Source of the DNA: Nocardia rhamnosiphila NBRC 108938
GTDB taxonomy: Bacteria; Actinomycetota; Actinomycetes; Mycobacteriales; Mycobacteriaceae
Direction: 5' to 3'
Assembly (NCBI RefSeq): GCF_000720425.1
Contig: NZ_JOAJ01000005.1
Coordinates: forward strand, 62,001 to 126,000
DNA: 64,000 bases
In this document: positions 54,276 to 62,508 of the stretch, piece after piece
Numbering within the stretch: the stretch's first letter is position 1
How the letters are laid out: the number at the start of each line of letters is the position of its first letter
Made by a program: the position numbers and the translations under genes
The notes under the pieces: generated by a model
What the model was told of the DNA's origin: nothing
The model's database searches: none
The model's input: the letters and a program-made list of their open reading frames with translations, nothing else

Positions 54276-55550
54276 ATGCCGAGTTCTGCTGTCGCGGCTT
54301 CGGCCGCCGGGTTGTGTGAGTTCATCGATGCGTCGCCTTCGCCGTTCCATGTCTGCCGGACCATTGCCGAGGCGCTGGAAACTGACGGGTTCGTCCGGCT
54401 GGACGAGACCCGCGCGTGGCCCGGTACCGGGGGCCGGTACTACATCGTGCGCGGTGGGTCGCTGGTGGCGTGGGCCGATCCGGCGCAGGCGGGTCCGTTC
54501 CGGGTGGTGGGGGCGCATACCGACAGCCCGAACCTGCGGGTCAAGCAGCATCCCGATCTGACGGTCGCGGGCTGGCAGCTGGTGCGGCTGGAACCGTACG
54601 GGGGTGCCTGGCTGAACTCCTGGCTGGATCGTGAACTGGGGATCTCCGGGCGGCTCGGTGTCCGGGAGGGGACAGGCCTGGGCGAGCGGCTGGTGCGGAT
54701 CGACGAACCGATTCTGCGGGTTCCCCAGCTGGCGATCCATCTGTCCGAGGACCGGCGCGGGGTGACGCTGGATCCGCAGCGGCATGTCAACGCGATCTGG
54801 GGTGTGGGCAGTGAACGGGCCGCGTTCCTGGATTACGTGGCCGAGGCCGCCGGAGTCGATCCGCGGGCGGTGCTGGGCTGGGAGTTGATGACCCACGATC
54901 TGGCGCCCAGCCGGGTGATCGGTGCCGGCCGGGACCTGATCAGCGCACCCCGCCTGGACAACCAGGGCACCTGCTACGCGGGGCTGGCCGCCTTCCGGGC
55001 CGCCGTCGAGAATCCGGGCGACGCCGTCCCGGTGCTCGCCGTGTTCGACCACGAGGAGGTCGGCAGCCAATCCGACCGGGGCGCGCAGTCCGAGCTGCTG
55101 CCCACGGTGCTGGAGCGGATCGTGCTGGCCCGCGGCGGCGGCCGCGCCGAGTTCCTGGCGGCGGTCGCGGGGTCGGTGTGCGCGTCCGGCGATATGGCGC
55201 ATGCCACCCATCCGAACTATCCGGAACGGCACGAGCCCTCGCACGGCATCGATATCAACGGCGGGCCGGTGCTGAAGGTCAACCAGAATCTCCGCTACGC
55301 CACCGATGCCGTCGGCGCGGGAGCGTTCGCGCTGGCCTGTGACCGGGCCGGAGTGCCGATGCAGCGTTATGTGCACCGCGCCGATCTGCCCTGCGGTTCC
55401 ACCATCGGGCCGATGACCGCCGCGCGCACCGGTATGCCGACCGTGGACGTGGGTGCGCCCCAGCTGGCCATGCATTCGGCCCGGGAGATGATGGGCGCCG
55501 CCGATGTGACCGCCTACGCGGCGGCCCTGGCGGCCTTCCTCGCTCCGTAG
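54276..55550 (+). CDS. pepC: M18 family aminopeptidase
   Basis: A 424-residue M18 zinc aminopeptidase. Metal ligands are in [14 protein letters not shown] (His, Asp), FDHEEVGS (catalytic Glu pair) and [12 protein letters not shown] (His); [11 protein letters not shown] and [20 protein letters not shown] are typical. It removes N-terminal acidic or neutral residues. M. tuberculosis carries an equivalent gene shortly before purL (Rv0800, pepC). ATG 54276 is used. Confidence 0.92.
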   Translation: MPSSAVAASAAGLCEFIDASPSPFHVCRTIAEALETDGFVRLDETRAWPGTGGRYYIVRGGSLVAWADPAQAGPFRVVGAHTDSPNLRVKQHPDLTVAGWQLVRLEPYGGAWLNSWLDRELGISGRLGVREGTGLGERLVRIDEPILRVPQLAIHLSEDRRGVTLDPQRHVNAIWGVGSERAAFLDYVAEAAGVDPRAVLGWELMTHDLAPSRVIGAGRDLISAPRLDNQGTCYAGLAAFRAAVENPGDAVPVLAVFDHEEVGSQSDRGAQSELLPTVLERIVLARGGGRAEFLAAVAGSVCASGDMAHATHPNYPERHEPSHGIDINGGPVLKVNQNLRYATDAVGAGAFALACDRAGVPMQRYVHRADLPCGSTIGPMTAARTGMPTVDVGAPQLAMHSAREMMGAADVTAYAAALAAFLAP

Positions 55551-55778
55551 GCCGGGCCACGGCCAGGGGTTTTGCGGCGACGGGGTCGGTAATCGGTCCG
55601 GCGCAGGTGGACGTAGGATTCGTGCTGGATCAACTCTGCCGGGGCCCCGCCGCCGAGGCCCGGCGTTCCGACCGAACCGTGGCGCCGATGCCATCTGCCG
55701 TGAGCCGCGGCAGGCGCCCGGAGGGCCGGAGCCCGCGCGCGCCGGCGCGCCAACCTACGAAAGGATCCTGGTACCCCC

Positions 55779-58070
55779 GTGACTGAGCAGGTCGATACGG
55801 TCGCCACCGCCGCCGCCACTCCGGATACGCCGCAGCCGTACGCCGAGCTCGGCCTCAAGGACGACGAATACGCCCGGATCCGGGACATTCTGGGGCGCCG
55901 GCCCACCGATGCCGAGCTCGCCATGTATTCGGTGATGTGGAGCGAGCACTGTTCCTACAAATCCTCGAAGGTGCATCTGCGCTACTTCGGTGAGACGACC
56001 ACCGAGGAGATGCGTTCGGCCATGCTCGCCGGGATCGGCGAGAACGCGGGCGTGGTCGATATCGGTGACGGCTGGGCGGTCACCTTCAAGGTGGAGAGCC
56101 ACAACCATCCGTCGTATGTCGAGCCGTATCAGGGTGCGGCCACCGGGGTCGGCGGGATCGTCCGCGACATCATGGCCATGGGTGCGCGTCCCATCGCGGT
56201 GATGGACCAGTTGCGTTTCGGTGCCGCCGACGCCGCCGATACCCGCCGGGTGCTGGACGGCGTGGTCCGCGGGATCGGCGGTTACGGTAACTCTCTCGGG
56301 CTGCCCAATATCGGCGGCGAAACCGTCTTCGACGCCTCCTACCAGGGAAATCCGCTGGTCAACGCGCTGTGCGCGGGGGTCATGCGGGTGGAGGACCTGC
56401 ACCTCGCCTTCGCCTCGGGTGCCGGGAACAAGATCATTCTCTTCGGTGCGCGGACCGGGCTCGACGGTATCGGCGGCGTTTCGGTGCTGGCCTCGGACAC
56501 CTTCTCCGGCGACGATTCCGGCAGCGGTCGCAAGAAGCTGCCGAGCGTCCAGGTGGGCGATCCGTTCACCGAGAAGGTCCTGATCGAATGCTGTCTGGAG
56601 CTGTACCACGCCGGGCTGGTGGTGGGTATCCAGGACCTCGGCGGCGCCGGGCTGTCCTGCGCGACCTCCGAACTGGCCGCCGCCGGTGACGGCGGGATGC
56701 GCATCGAACTCGACCGGGTCCCGCTGCGCGCCGCCGATATGACCCCCGCCGAGGTGCTGTCCAGCGAATCGCAGGAGCGCATGTGCGCGGTGGTGACCCC
56801 GGAGAACGTGGACGCCTTCCTCGCGGTCTGCGCGAAATGGGATGTACTGGCCACGGTGATCGGTGAGGTGACCGACGGCGAGCGGCTGGAGGTCACCTGG
56901 CACGGCGAGACCGTGGTGGATGTGCCGCCGCGCACCGTCGCGCACGAGGGCCCGGTGTACGAGCGGCCGGTACAGCGTCCGGCCACACAGGACGCGCTCA
57001 ACGCCGACACCCCGGACAACCTGCCCCGGCCCAAGACCGCCGAGGAACTGCGCGACACCCTGCTGAAGATGGTGGCCAGCCCGCAGCTGTGCAGCCGCCG
57101 CTGGATCACCGAACAGTACGACCGCTACGTGCGCGGAAACACCGTGCTCGCCGAACAGGCCGACGCCGGGGTGATCCGGATCGACGAGGTGAGCGGTCGC
57201 GGTATCGCGCTGGCCACCGACGCCTCGGGTCACTACACCAAGCTCGACCCGTACACCGGCGCGCGGCTGGCCCTGGCCGAGGCCTACCGGAACGTGGCCG
57301 TCACCGGCGCCACGCCGAAGGCGGTCACCAACTGCCTGAACTTCGGGTCCCCGGAGGACCCCGGCGTGATGTGGCAGTTCCAGCAGGCCGTCCGCGGTCT
57401 CGCCGACGGCTGTGTGGAACTGGGTATCCCGGTCACCGGCGGCAATGTCAGCTTCTACAACCAGACCGGCGAGAACGCCATCCTGCCCACTCCGGTGGTC
57501 GGCGTCCTGGGTGTGATCGACGACGTCCACCGCCGTATTCCCACCGGACTCGGCCTGGAACCGGGGGAGACGCTCATCCTGCTGGGCGACACCCGCGACG
57601 AGTTCGGCGGTTCGGTCTGGTCGCAGGTGGCGCACGGCCATCTGGGCGGGCTGCCCCCGCAGGTCGATTTCGACCGCGAGAAACTGCTGGCCGATGTCCT
57701 CACCGCGGGCTCGCGCGACGGCATGATCAGTGCCGCCCACGACCTTTCCGAGGGCGGCCTGGCGCAGACCGTGGTCGAGGCGGCTTTGGCCGGCGAGACC
57801 GGTTGCCGGATCCTGCTGCCCGAAGACGCCGACCCGTTCGTGATGCTGTTCTCCGAATCGGCGGGCCGGGTGCTGGTCGCGGTGCCGCGGTCGGAGGAGA
57901 CCCGCTTCACGCGGATGTGCACGGCCCGGGAACTGCCCTGGGTGCGTATCGGTGTGGTCGATCAGGGTTCGGATTCGGTAGAGGTGCAGGGCCAGTTCTC
58001 GGTCGATATGGCCGAGCTGCGCGCCGCGCACGAGGGCACGCTGCCCGCACTCTTCGGCGGCCACGCCTGA
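55779..58070 (+). CDS. purL: FGAM synthetase subunit PurL
   Basis: A 763-residue small-type PurL that works with PurS and PurQ to convert FGAR to FGAM using ATP and ammonia. [12 protein letters not shown] holds the catalytic His, [22 protein letters not shown] the nucleotide loop, [15 protein letters not shown] and [11 protein letters not shown] the C-terminal half. Size fits the PurS-dependent family rather than the fused large PurL. The GTG at 55779 has AAAGGA about 15 bp upstream. The leader contains GC-rich DNA that may be a worn copy of the dispersed repeat. Confidence 0.95.
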   Translation: MTEQVDTVATAAATPDTPQPYAELGLKDDEYARIRDILGRRPTDAELAMYSVMWSEHCSYKSSKVHLRYFGETTTEEMRSAMLAGIGENAGVVDIGDGWAVTFKVESHNHPSYVEPYQGAATGVGGIVRDIMAMGARPIAVMDQLRFGAADAADTRRVLDGVVRGIGGYGNSLGLPNIGGETVFDASYQGNPLVNALCAGVMRVEDLHLAFASGAGNKIILFGARTGLDGIGGVSVLASDTFSGDDSGSGRKKLPSVQVGDPFTEKVLIECCLELYHAGLVVGIQDLGGAGLSCATSELAAAGDGGMRIELDRVPLRAADMTPAEVLSSESQERMCAVVTPENVDAFLAVCAKWDVLATVIGEVTDGERLEVTWHGETVVDVPPRTVAHEGPVYERPVQRPATQDALNADTPDNLPRPKTAEELRDTLLKMVASPQLCSRRWITEQYDRYVRGNTVLAEQADAGVIRIDEVSGRGIALATDASGHYTKLDPYTGARLALAEAYRNVAVTGATPKAVTNCLNFGSPEDPGVMWQFQQAVRGLADGCVELGIPVTGGNVSFYNQTGENAILPTPVVGVLGVIDDVHRRIPTGLGLEPGETLILLGDTRDEFGGSVWSQVAHGHLGGLPPQVDFDREKLLADVLTAGSRDGMISAAHDLSEGGLAQTVVEAALAGETGCRILLPEDADPFVMLFSESAGRVLVAVPRSEETRFTRMCTARELPWVRIGVVDQGSDSVEVQGQFSVDMAELRAAHEGTLPALFGGHA

Positions 58071-58146
58071 CCCGGACCCGTGGCTGGCGCGCCGGAGGTG
58101 ACCCGGGCCACCCTCCGGCGCCGGTCCCGCCCGCCATACTGGACGG

Positions 58147-59886
58147 GTGCTGGAAACCGCTGATTCCGTGACGAGGTTGCGGCGGCGGTGTGTCGCGGTG
58201 GTCCGGCGGACCGAGCACATCATCGACCTGAATTATGTGGGTCTGGTGGTCGCGACGGTGTTCTTCGCGCTGTCGGTCTCACCGTCGCTGCTGCCGCGCG
58301 ACTGGATGTTCCAGGGCCTGATCAGCGGGATCAACGCGGCCATCGGGTACGGCGTGGGCTGTCTGCTGGAATGGTTGTTCCGATTGTGGGTGCGGCCGCG
58401 GCTCACCCGGATACCGGCGCCGCCCACCTGGACCCGCTACGCCCTGAAATCCGCGGTGCTGATGACGGCCGTGCTGAGCGCCGGCTACATGCTGGTGCAG
58501 TCGGCGCACTGGCAGCGCGAGATCACCGCGCTGATGGGGATGGAGGGCACCACCACTCCCGCCTACCTGCGTACCGGGGGGCTGAGCCTCACGGTCGGGG
58601 TGCTGGTGGTGGCCTGCTATCGCACTGTGCGCGAACTGATCCTGTATCTGGCCCGCCAGCTGAACCGATGGGTCAAGATACCCCGGGAGCTGGCCCCCTC
58701 CGCGGGATTCCTGGTCCTGGTACTGCTCGTGGTGACCCTGTTCAACGGCGTCGCCACCCGCGCCTTCTTCGCCGCCGCGAACTCGGCGTTCAGTGTGCGC
58801 AACGACCACACCTCCGAATACGCCGTACAGCCCCGCCTCGCCGAACGCTCGGGTAGCCCGGAGTCGTTCGCCCCCTGGGAAACCCTCGGGTTCGAGGGAC
58901 GCTGGTTCGTTTCGCACGGGCCGAGTGCCCAGCGCATCTCCTGGGTCACCGGCCGGCCCACGAAGGAACCCATCCGCACATATGTCGGGCTGGAATCGGT
59001 CGAGGACACCGGACTGAGCCAGGCCGATCTGGCGGTCGCCGAATTGGAGCGCACCGGCGCCTTCGACCGGAAGGCGCTGGTCGTGGTCACCACCACCGGC
59101 ACCGGCTGGGTCAATTCCATGGCCGCCAACGCCATCGAATACATGTACGGCGGTGATTCGGCCATCGTGGCCACCCAGTACTCGTATCTGCCCAGCGCGC
59201 TGTCGTTTCTGGCCGACCGCGGCAAGGCCGCCACCGCGGGCCGGGAACTGTTCGACGCGGTCTACCGCAAAACCTCGACCCGGCCGGCCGCCGAGCGTCC
59301 GAAGTTGCTCGTCTACGGCGAAAGCCTCGGATCGCAGGGTTCGGAGGCCGCTTTCGACGGGCTCGCCGACCTGCGGGAGAAAGTGGACGGTGCGCTCTGG
59401 GTCGGACCGCCGAACTCCAACCGGCTGTGGCAGCAGTTCGTGAACCGGCGTGATCCCGGATCGCCGGAAACCGAGCCCGTCTACGCCGACGGCCTGGTGA
59501 TCCGGTTCGCCGGAGACCGGGAGGACCTCGCCCGGCCCGGTCCGGAATGGCGGGCACCGCGGATCGCCTACCTGCAGCACGCCTCCGACCCGATCGTCTG
59601 GTGGTCTCCGGATCTCGCGCTGACCCGGCCGGATTGGCTGTCGGAACCGCGCGGCGCCGATGTCTCGCCCCGGGTGCGCTGGGCGCCGCTGGTCACCTTC
59701 TGGCAGATCAGCGCGGATCTCACGAACGCCCAGGGGGTGCGTGACGGGCACGGCCACCGCTACGGCAGTCTGGTGCTGGACGGCTGGGCCGCGGTCGCCC
59801 AACCGCCGTACTGGAATCCCGAACTGGCGGAGCGGATCAGGCTCGAGATCGAAGCGTACGAAGCCTATGAGCGGGAAGTGAAGTGA
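58147..59886 (+). CDS. Membrane alpha/beta hydrolase (Abhydrolase_9 family)
   Basis: A 579-residue protein. The N-terminal domain has about four transmembrane helices (about 28-48, 55-75, 97-115, 140-160 and a further one near 180-200). The C-terminal catalytic domain begins near residue 230 with GFEGRWFVSHGPSAQRI. The motif GESLGSQGSEAAF gives the nucleophile Ser and HASDPIVWWSPDL the late acid region. The architecture is that of actinobacterial Abhydrolase_9 proteins, whose substrate is unknown but probably lipid. GTG 58147 is used. It overlaps the following CPBP gene (GTGA). Confidence 0.82.
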   Translation: MLETADSVTRLRRRCVAVVRRTEHIIDLNYVGLVVATVFFALSVSPSLLPRDWMFQGLISGINAAIGYGVGCLLEWLFRLWVRPRLTRIPAPPTWTRYALKSAVLMTAVLSAGYMLVQSAHWQREITALMGMEGTTTPAYLRTGGLSLTVGVLVVACYRTVRELILYLARQLNRWVKIPRELAPSAGFLVLVLLVVTLFNGVATRAFFAAANSAFSVRNDHTSEYAVQPRLAERSGSPESFAPWETLGFEGRWFVSHGPSAQRISWVTGRPTKEPIRTYVGLESVEDTGLSQADLAVAELERTGAFDRKALVVVTTTGTGWVNSMAANAIEYMYGGDSAIVATQYSYLPSALSFLADRGKAATAGRELFDAVYRKTSTRPAAERPKLLVYGESLGSQGSEAAFDGLADLREKVDGALWVGPPNSNRLWQQFVNRRDPGSPETEPVYADGLVIRFAGDREDLARPGPEWRAPRIAYLQHASDPIVWWSPDLALTRPDWLSEPRGADVSPRVRWAPLVTFWQISADLTNAQGVRDGHGHRYGSLVLDGWAAVAQPPYWNPELAERIRLEIEAYEAYEREVK

Positions 59887-60533
59887 AGGCACAGATACTT
59901 GCCGCGGCGACCATACCGGTGCTCTGGAACAACTGGCTGCTGCCCCGTCTAGAGCTCGACCGCCGTGGCCGCACCGTGGCCAATATGGTCGCCGCGACCG
60001 GTTACGGATTCGTATTCGGCGGTCGCCCGAATTGGTTCTCCGAGAGCGGCATCCGCTGGGGGATCGGATGCGCCGCGGTCGTGGCCGCGGGTTGTACGGC
60101 GGCTCTGGTCATACCGCCGGTGCGCCGGATACTCGGTGATGCGGATGACCGGGCACCGGAGGTAGGCAGTGTGGAATGGGTAGCTGTGCATATTCCGCTC
60201 GGCACGGTGTACGCCGAGGAGATGATCTTCCGAGGGACGTTGGATCCGCTGCTGGACCGTGCCTTCGGCGCGACGACAGGTGCTGTGGCCGGTGCCGCTG
60301 TCTTCGGGCTCTGGCATATTCACCCCGCCCGCGCCGCGGGCGACAACGTCTGGGCGACCGTCGGGTTCACCGGTATATCCGGCCTGTTCTTCGGCGTCCT
60401 CTTTCGGCATACCGGAAGCGCCACCGCGCCCGCGCTGCTGCACTGGGCGGTGAACGCAGGCGGCGCGGTGCTCACCCGTAGCCGCCGCGTCCGCTCGATC
60501 GGAGATCACGCCGGTGCCGATAGGGCGCGTTGA
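59883..60533 (+). CDS. CPBP-family (Abi/CAAX-like) intramembrane metalloprotease
   Basis: A 216-residue membrane protein. The three CPBP motifs are present: AEEMIFRG (EExxxR), FGLWHIHPA (FxxxH) and LLHWAVNAGG (HxxxN). Bacterial members act in bacteriocin immunity, protein processing or membrane stress; this one's substrate is unknown. GTG 59883 overlaps the preceding hydrolase stop, so the two are co-translated and may act together. The last 28 bases overlap the convergent HAD gene. Confidence 0.85.
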   Translation: MKAQILAAATIPVLWNNWLLPRLELDRRGRTVANMVAATGYGFVFGGRPNWFSESGIRWGIGCAAVVAAGCTAALVIPPVRRILGDADDRAPEVGSVEWVAVHIPLGTVYAEEMIFRGTLDPLLDRAFGATTGAVAGAAVFGLWHIHPARAAGDNVWATVGFTGISGLFFGVLFRHTGSATAPALLHWAVNAGGAVLTRSRRVRSIGDHAGADRAR

Positions 60534-61474
60534 ACAGCGGACATCTCGGTGATGATCACATCCGGCTCGAACGGGGCGAATGCCTCGATCTTGCCGGGTT
60601 TGTCCGCGAAGGCGATAGCCGGCATACCCGCCGCATGGGCGACCTGGATATCGGTAGTGGAATCACCGATGTAGAGGCATTCACGGGGTGAGACGTTCGT
60701 GCCGGCCATCGCGCGCTCCAATGGGAACGGGTCGGGTTTGAGGAGACTGGTGTAGTAGCGGCGGTCCTCGGCTACGCCGCGACTGTAATTGCCGTCGACG
60801 AGGCCCTGTGTCGCGCGGCGGGCGTGATACCGGTCGACCGCGGCGACACAGTTGTTGCTGAGCATGATGTTCAGGCCGGAACGAGCGTGGTTGGCTATCA
60901 GGGTCTCGTCGGCGCCGGGCGTCGGGCGCGCGCTACCCATGGCCTCGACCTCCAACCTGGCGAGCTCACGTTCGGCCAGCCGGGCATATCGATCGCCGAA
61001 GCTCGCGGCGTAACGGAACACCGCAAACGGGTCGTTGGCCGTGGCAATGTGTTCCGGGAAGGGAAGGTCCAGCGATCTGCGCATCTGCTCGGCCACTTCG
61101 TAGTCGCGAAACTGATCGAACACCGAGCAGATCGGACCGTCGACGTCGAAGATCAGGCAGCGGCGTTCCCCGACCAGCCGGCTCAGCAGTCGGCCCGCCG
61201 CCGGATTGTCGTCCCTGACCACAACGTTGTATGGCCCGCTACCAGCAGGGACGGGGTGCAGTGGATGGTAGATCGGCACGCGGAACGCAATGCTGTCCAC
61301 GGTCGTCATCGTGTCGGTATGTACGCGAAGGCCGGCGGATGCGTGGTGGTACTGCGGTACCGTCCCGGTGCGGGCGAAGGCGTGGGTGGTGTCGACGAGG
61401 GTGGTGCGTGCCACCTCCAGCAGTCTCGACGCGGGCAGATTGGTGCCGAGCGCGATGAGATTCGTCAGGTCCAC
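60506..61474 (-). CDS. HAD-superfamily hydrolase with unknown N-terminal domain
   Basis: A 322-residue protein. The C-terminal two-thirds are a HAD phosphatase: motif I CLIFDVDGPICSVF (Asp nucleophile and second Asp), motif II NIMLSNNC, motif III Lys in LLKPDPFPLERA, motif IV CLYIGDSTTDIQVAHAAGMPAIAFADKPG. A cap lies between I and II. The first 105 residues (with ASAGLRVHTDTMTTVDSIAFRV and IYHPLHPVPAGSGPYNVVVRDD) are a separate region I do not recognise. The protein would dephosphorylate a small metabolite. Convergent overlap with the CPBP gene. Confidence 0.82.
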   Translation of the reverse strand: MDLTNLIALGTNLPASRLLEVARTTLVDTTHAFARTGTVPQYHHASAGLRVHTDTMTTVDSIAFRVPIYHPLHPVPAGSGPYNVVVRDDNPAAGRLLSRLVGERRCLIFDVDGPICSVFDQFRDYEVAEQMRRSLDLPFPEHIATANDPFAVFRYAASFGDRYARLAERELARLEVEAMGSARPTPGADETLIANHARSGLNIMLSNNCVAAVDRYHARRATQGLVDGNYSRGVAEDRRYYTSLLKPDPFPLERAMAGTNVSPRECLYIGDSTTDIQVAHAAGMPAIAFADKPGKIEAFAPFEPDVIITEMSAVQRALSAPA

Positions 61475-61679
61475 TCGATCGAATCCTGTTGCTAATAGGG
61501 AGTTTTCGTACCGCCGGGACCGTCCTGTCTACCTACGTCGGTCGGGTTGTCGTAGTTTAGCCCGGCCTATCCCGCCGCACCACAGACGAGAAGACCGTCG
61601 CCTGCGAATGGCCCGGCGGACTCTTCCGTATTCGCCGCCGACCCGGGCGCGATTGTCGCGAGGATGACACACTTCGCCC

Positions 61680-62174
61680 GTGAGATTGATCGACAGCGAC
61701 GGATATGGTGTGGAACTCACCATTGCCGGATATCAGTTTCCGGACCATATCGATCCGCGAATCCGGTACAGCTGGCTGGTGATCGCCGGTACCGCGAATT
61801 GCCCCGACGGGAATTGGTCCTTCCGCTGGCAGGCATTGAGTCTGGACGACACAGTCGAACTGGCGGACTGGCTACGCCGGATCGCGGCCGAGGCGGAACC
61901 GAGTGGTGCGCCCGCCGACGGTCCCGCCCGGCTCGCCTTCACCGAACCGAATCTGAGTTTCACGGCCACCCGTACCGGCGGTGAGATCGACATGCGGATC
62001 GGCCTGGATCTGGAGTTCTCCCCACCCTGGGACCGGCGGGCCACCGCGGGGTCGCCGTACATCGTCACGGCCCGCCTCGCGGCCGCCGATATCGCCACCG
62101 CCGCCAAGGACCTGGGCGCTGAAGTGGACAGCTACCTCCCGCCGGGTGGCAGCCTGCTCGGTCGCGCCCGCTGA
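61680..62174 (+). CDS. WapI-like immunity protein (probable)
   Basis: A 164-residue protein. MRLIDSDGYGVELTIAGYQFPDH, YSWLVIAGTANCPDGNWSFRWQALSLDDTVELADWL and the later SFTATRTGGEIDMRIGLDLEFSPPW resemble the WapI-type immunity family that protects against contact-dependent Rhs/WapA toxins. No toxin gene is visible in the window, so it would be an orphan. It may instead have a housekeeping role, since such genes are common as singletons in actinobacteria. GTG 61680 is used; the ribosome site is weak. Confidence 0.5.
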   Translation: MRLIDSDGYGVELTIAGYQFPDHIDPRIRYSWLVIAGTANCPDGNWSFRWQALSLDDTVELADWLRRIAAEAEPSGAPADGPARLAFTEPNLSFTATRTGGEIDMRIGLDLEFSPPWDRRATAGSPYIVTARLAAADIATAAKDLGAEVDSYLPPGGSLLGRAR

Positions 62175-62508
62175 GCGGCGCATACGGGTCGCGTTCGTGG
62201 CGGCTCCACGGGTGATATCGCCCACGTTGCGCCGGGTGGCGCGCGGGGCTTATGGCCGGGGGTGACCCGCGTCGGCTGCCGGCGTCCGCGAGGAGGCCCG
62301 GGAGAATCCGGATACCCTCGTTTCAGCAGGTGAAAGGGGGGTTAACTGGGTATGAAGGTTTGCTGGCCCACGTCGGCGCGGGCCCGGGACCCCGGTAACG
62401 GCCGTTCCGGGTCTGCTTGCTGCCGGAGTGCTGATCCGGTGACGCGCAAGCGCGACACACCCGTAGAATGTCGAGTGCCCCCACACCCGCCCGACCAGGG
62501 AGCGCACG
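62175..62508 (+). promoter_or_regulatory. Non-coding leader and promoter region of purF
   Basis: Three hundred and thirty-four bases without a gene. A possible -10, TAGAAT (62464-62469), lies 40 bp before the purF GTG, with GTGACG 19 bp further up as a weak -35. GC-rich inverted repeats around 62385-62412 (centre AACGGCCGTT) could fold in DNA or in an earlier transcript. No known riboswitch was recognised. Confidence 0.45.

Noticed and set aside
55755..58223. An 822-codon reverse-strand open frame
   Set aside because: Antisense to purL; same reason.
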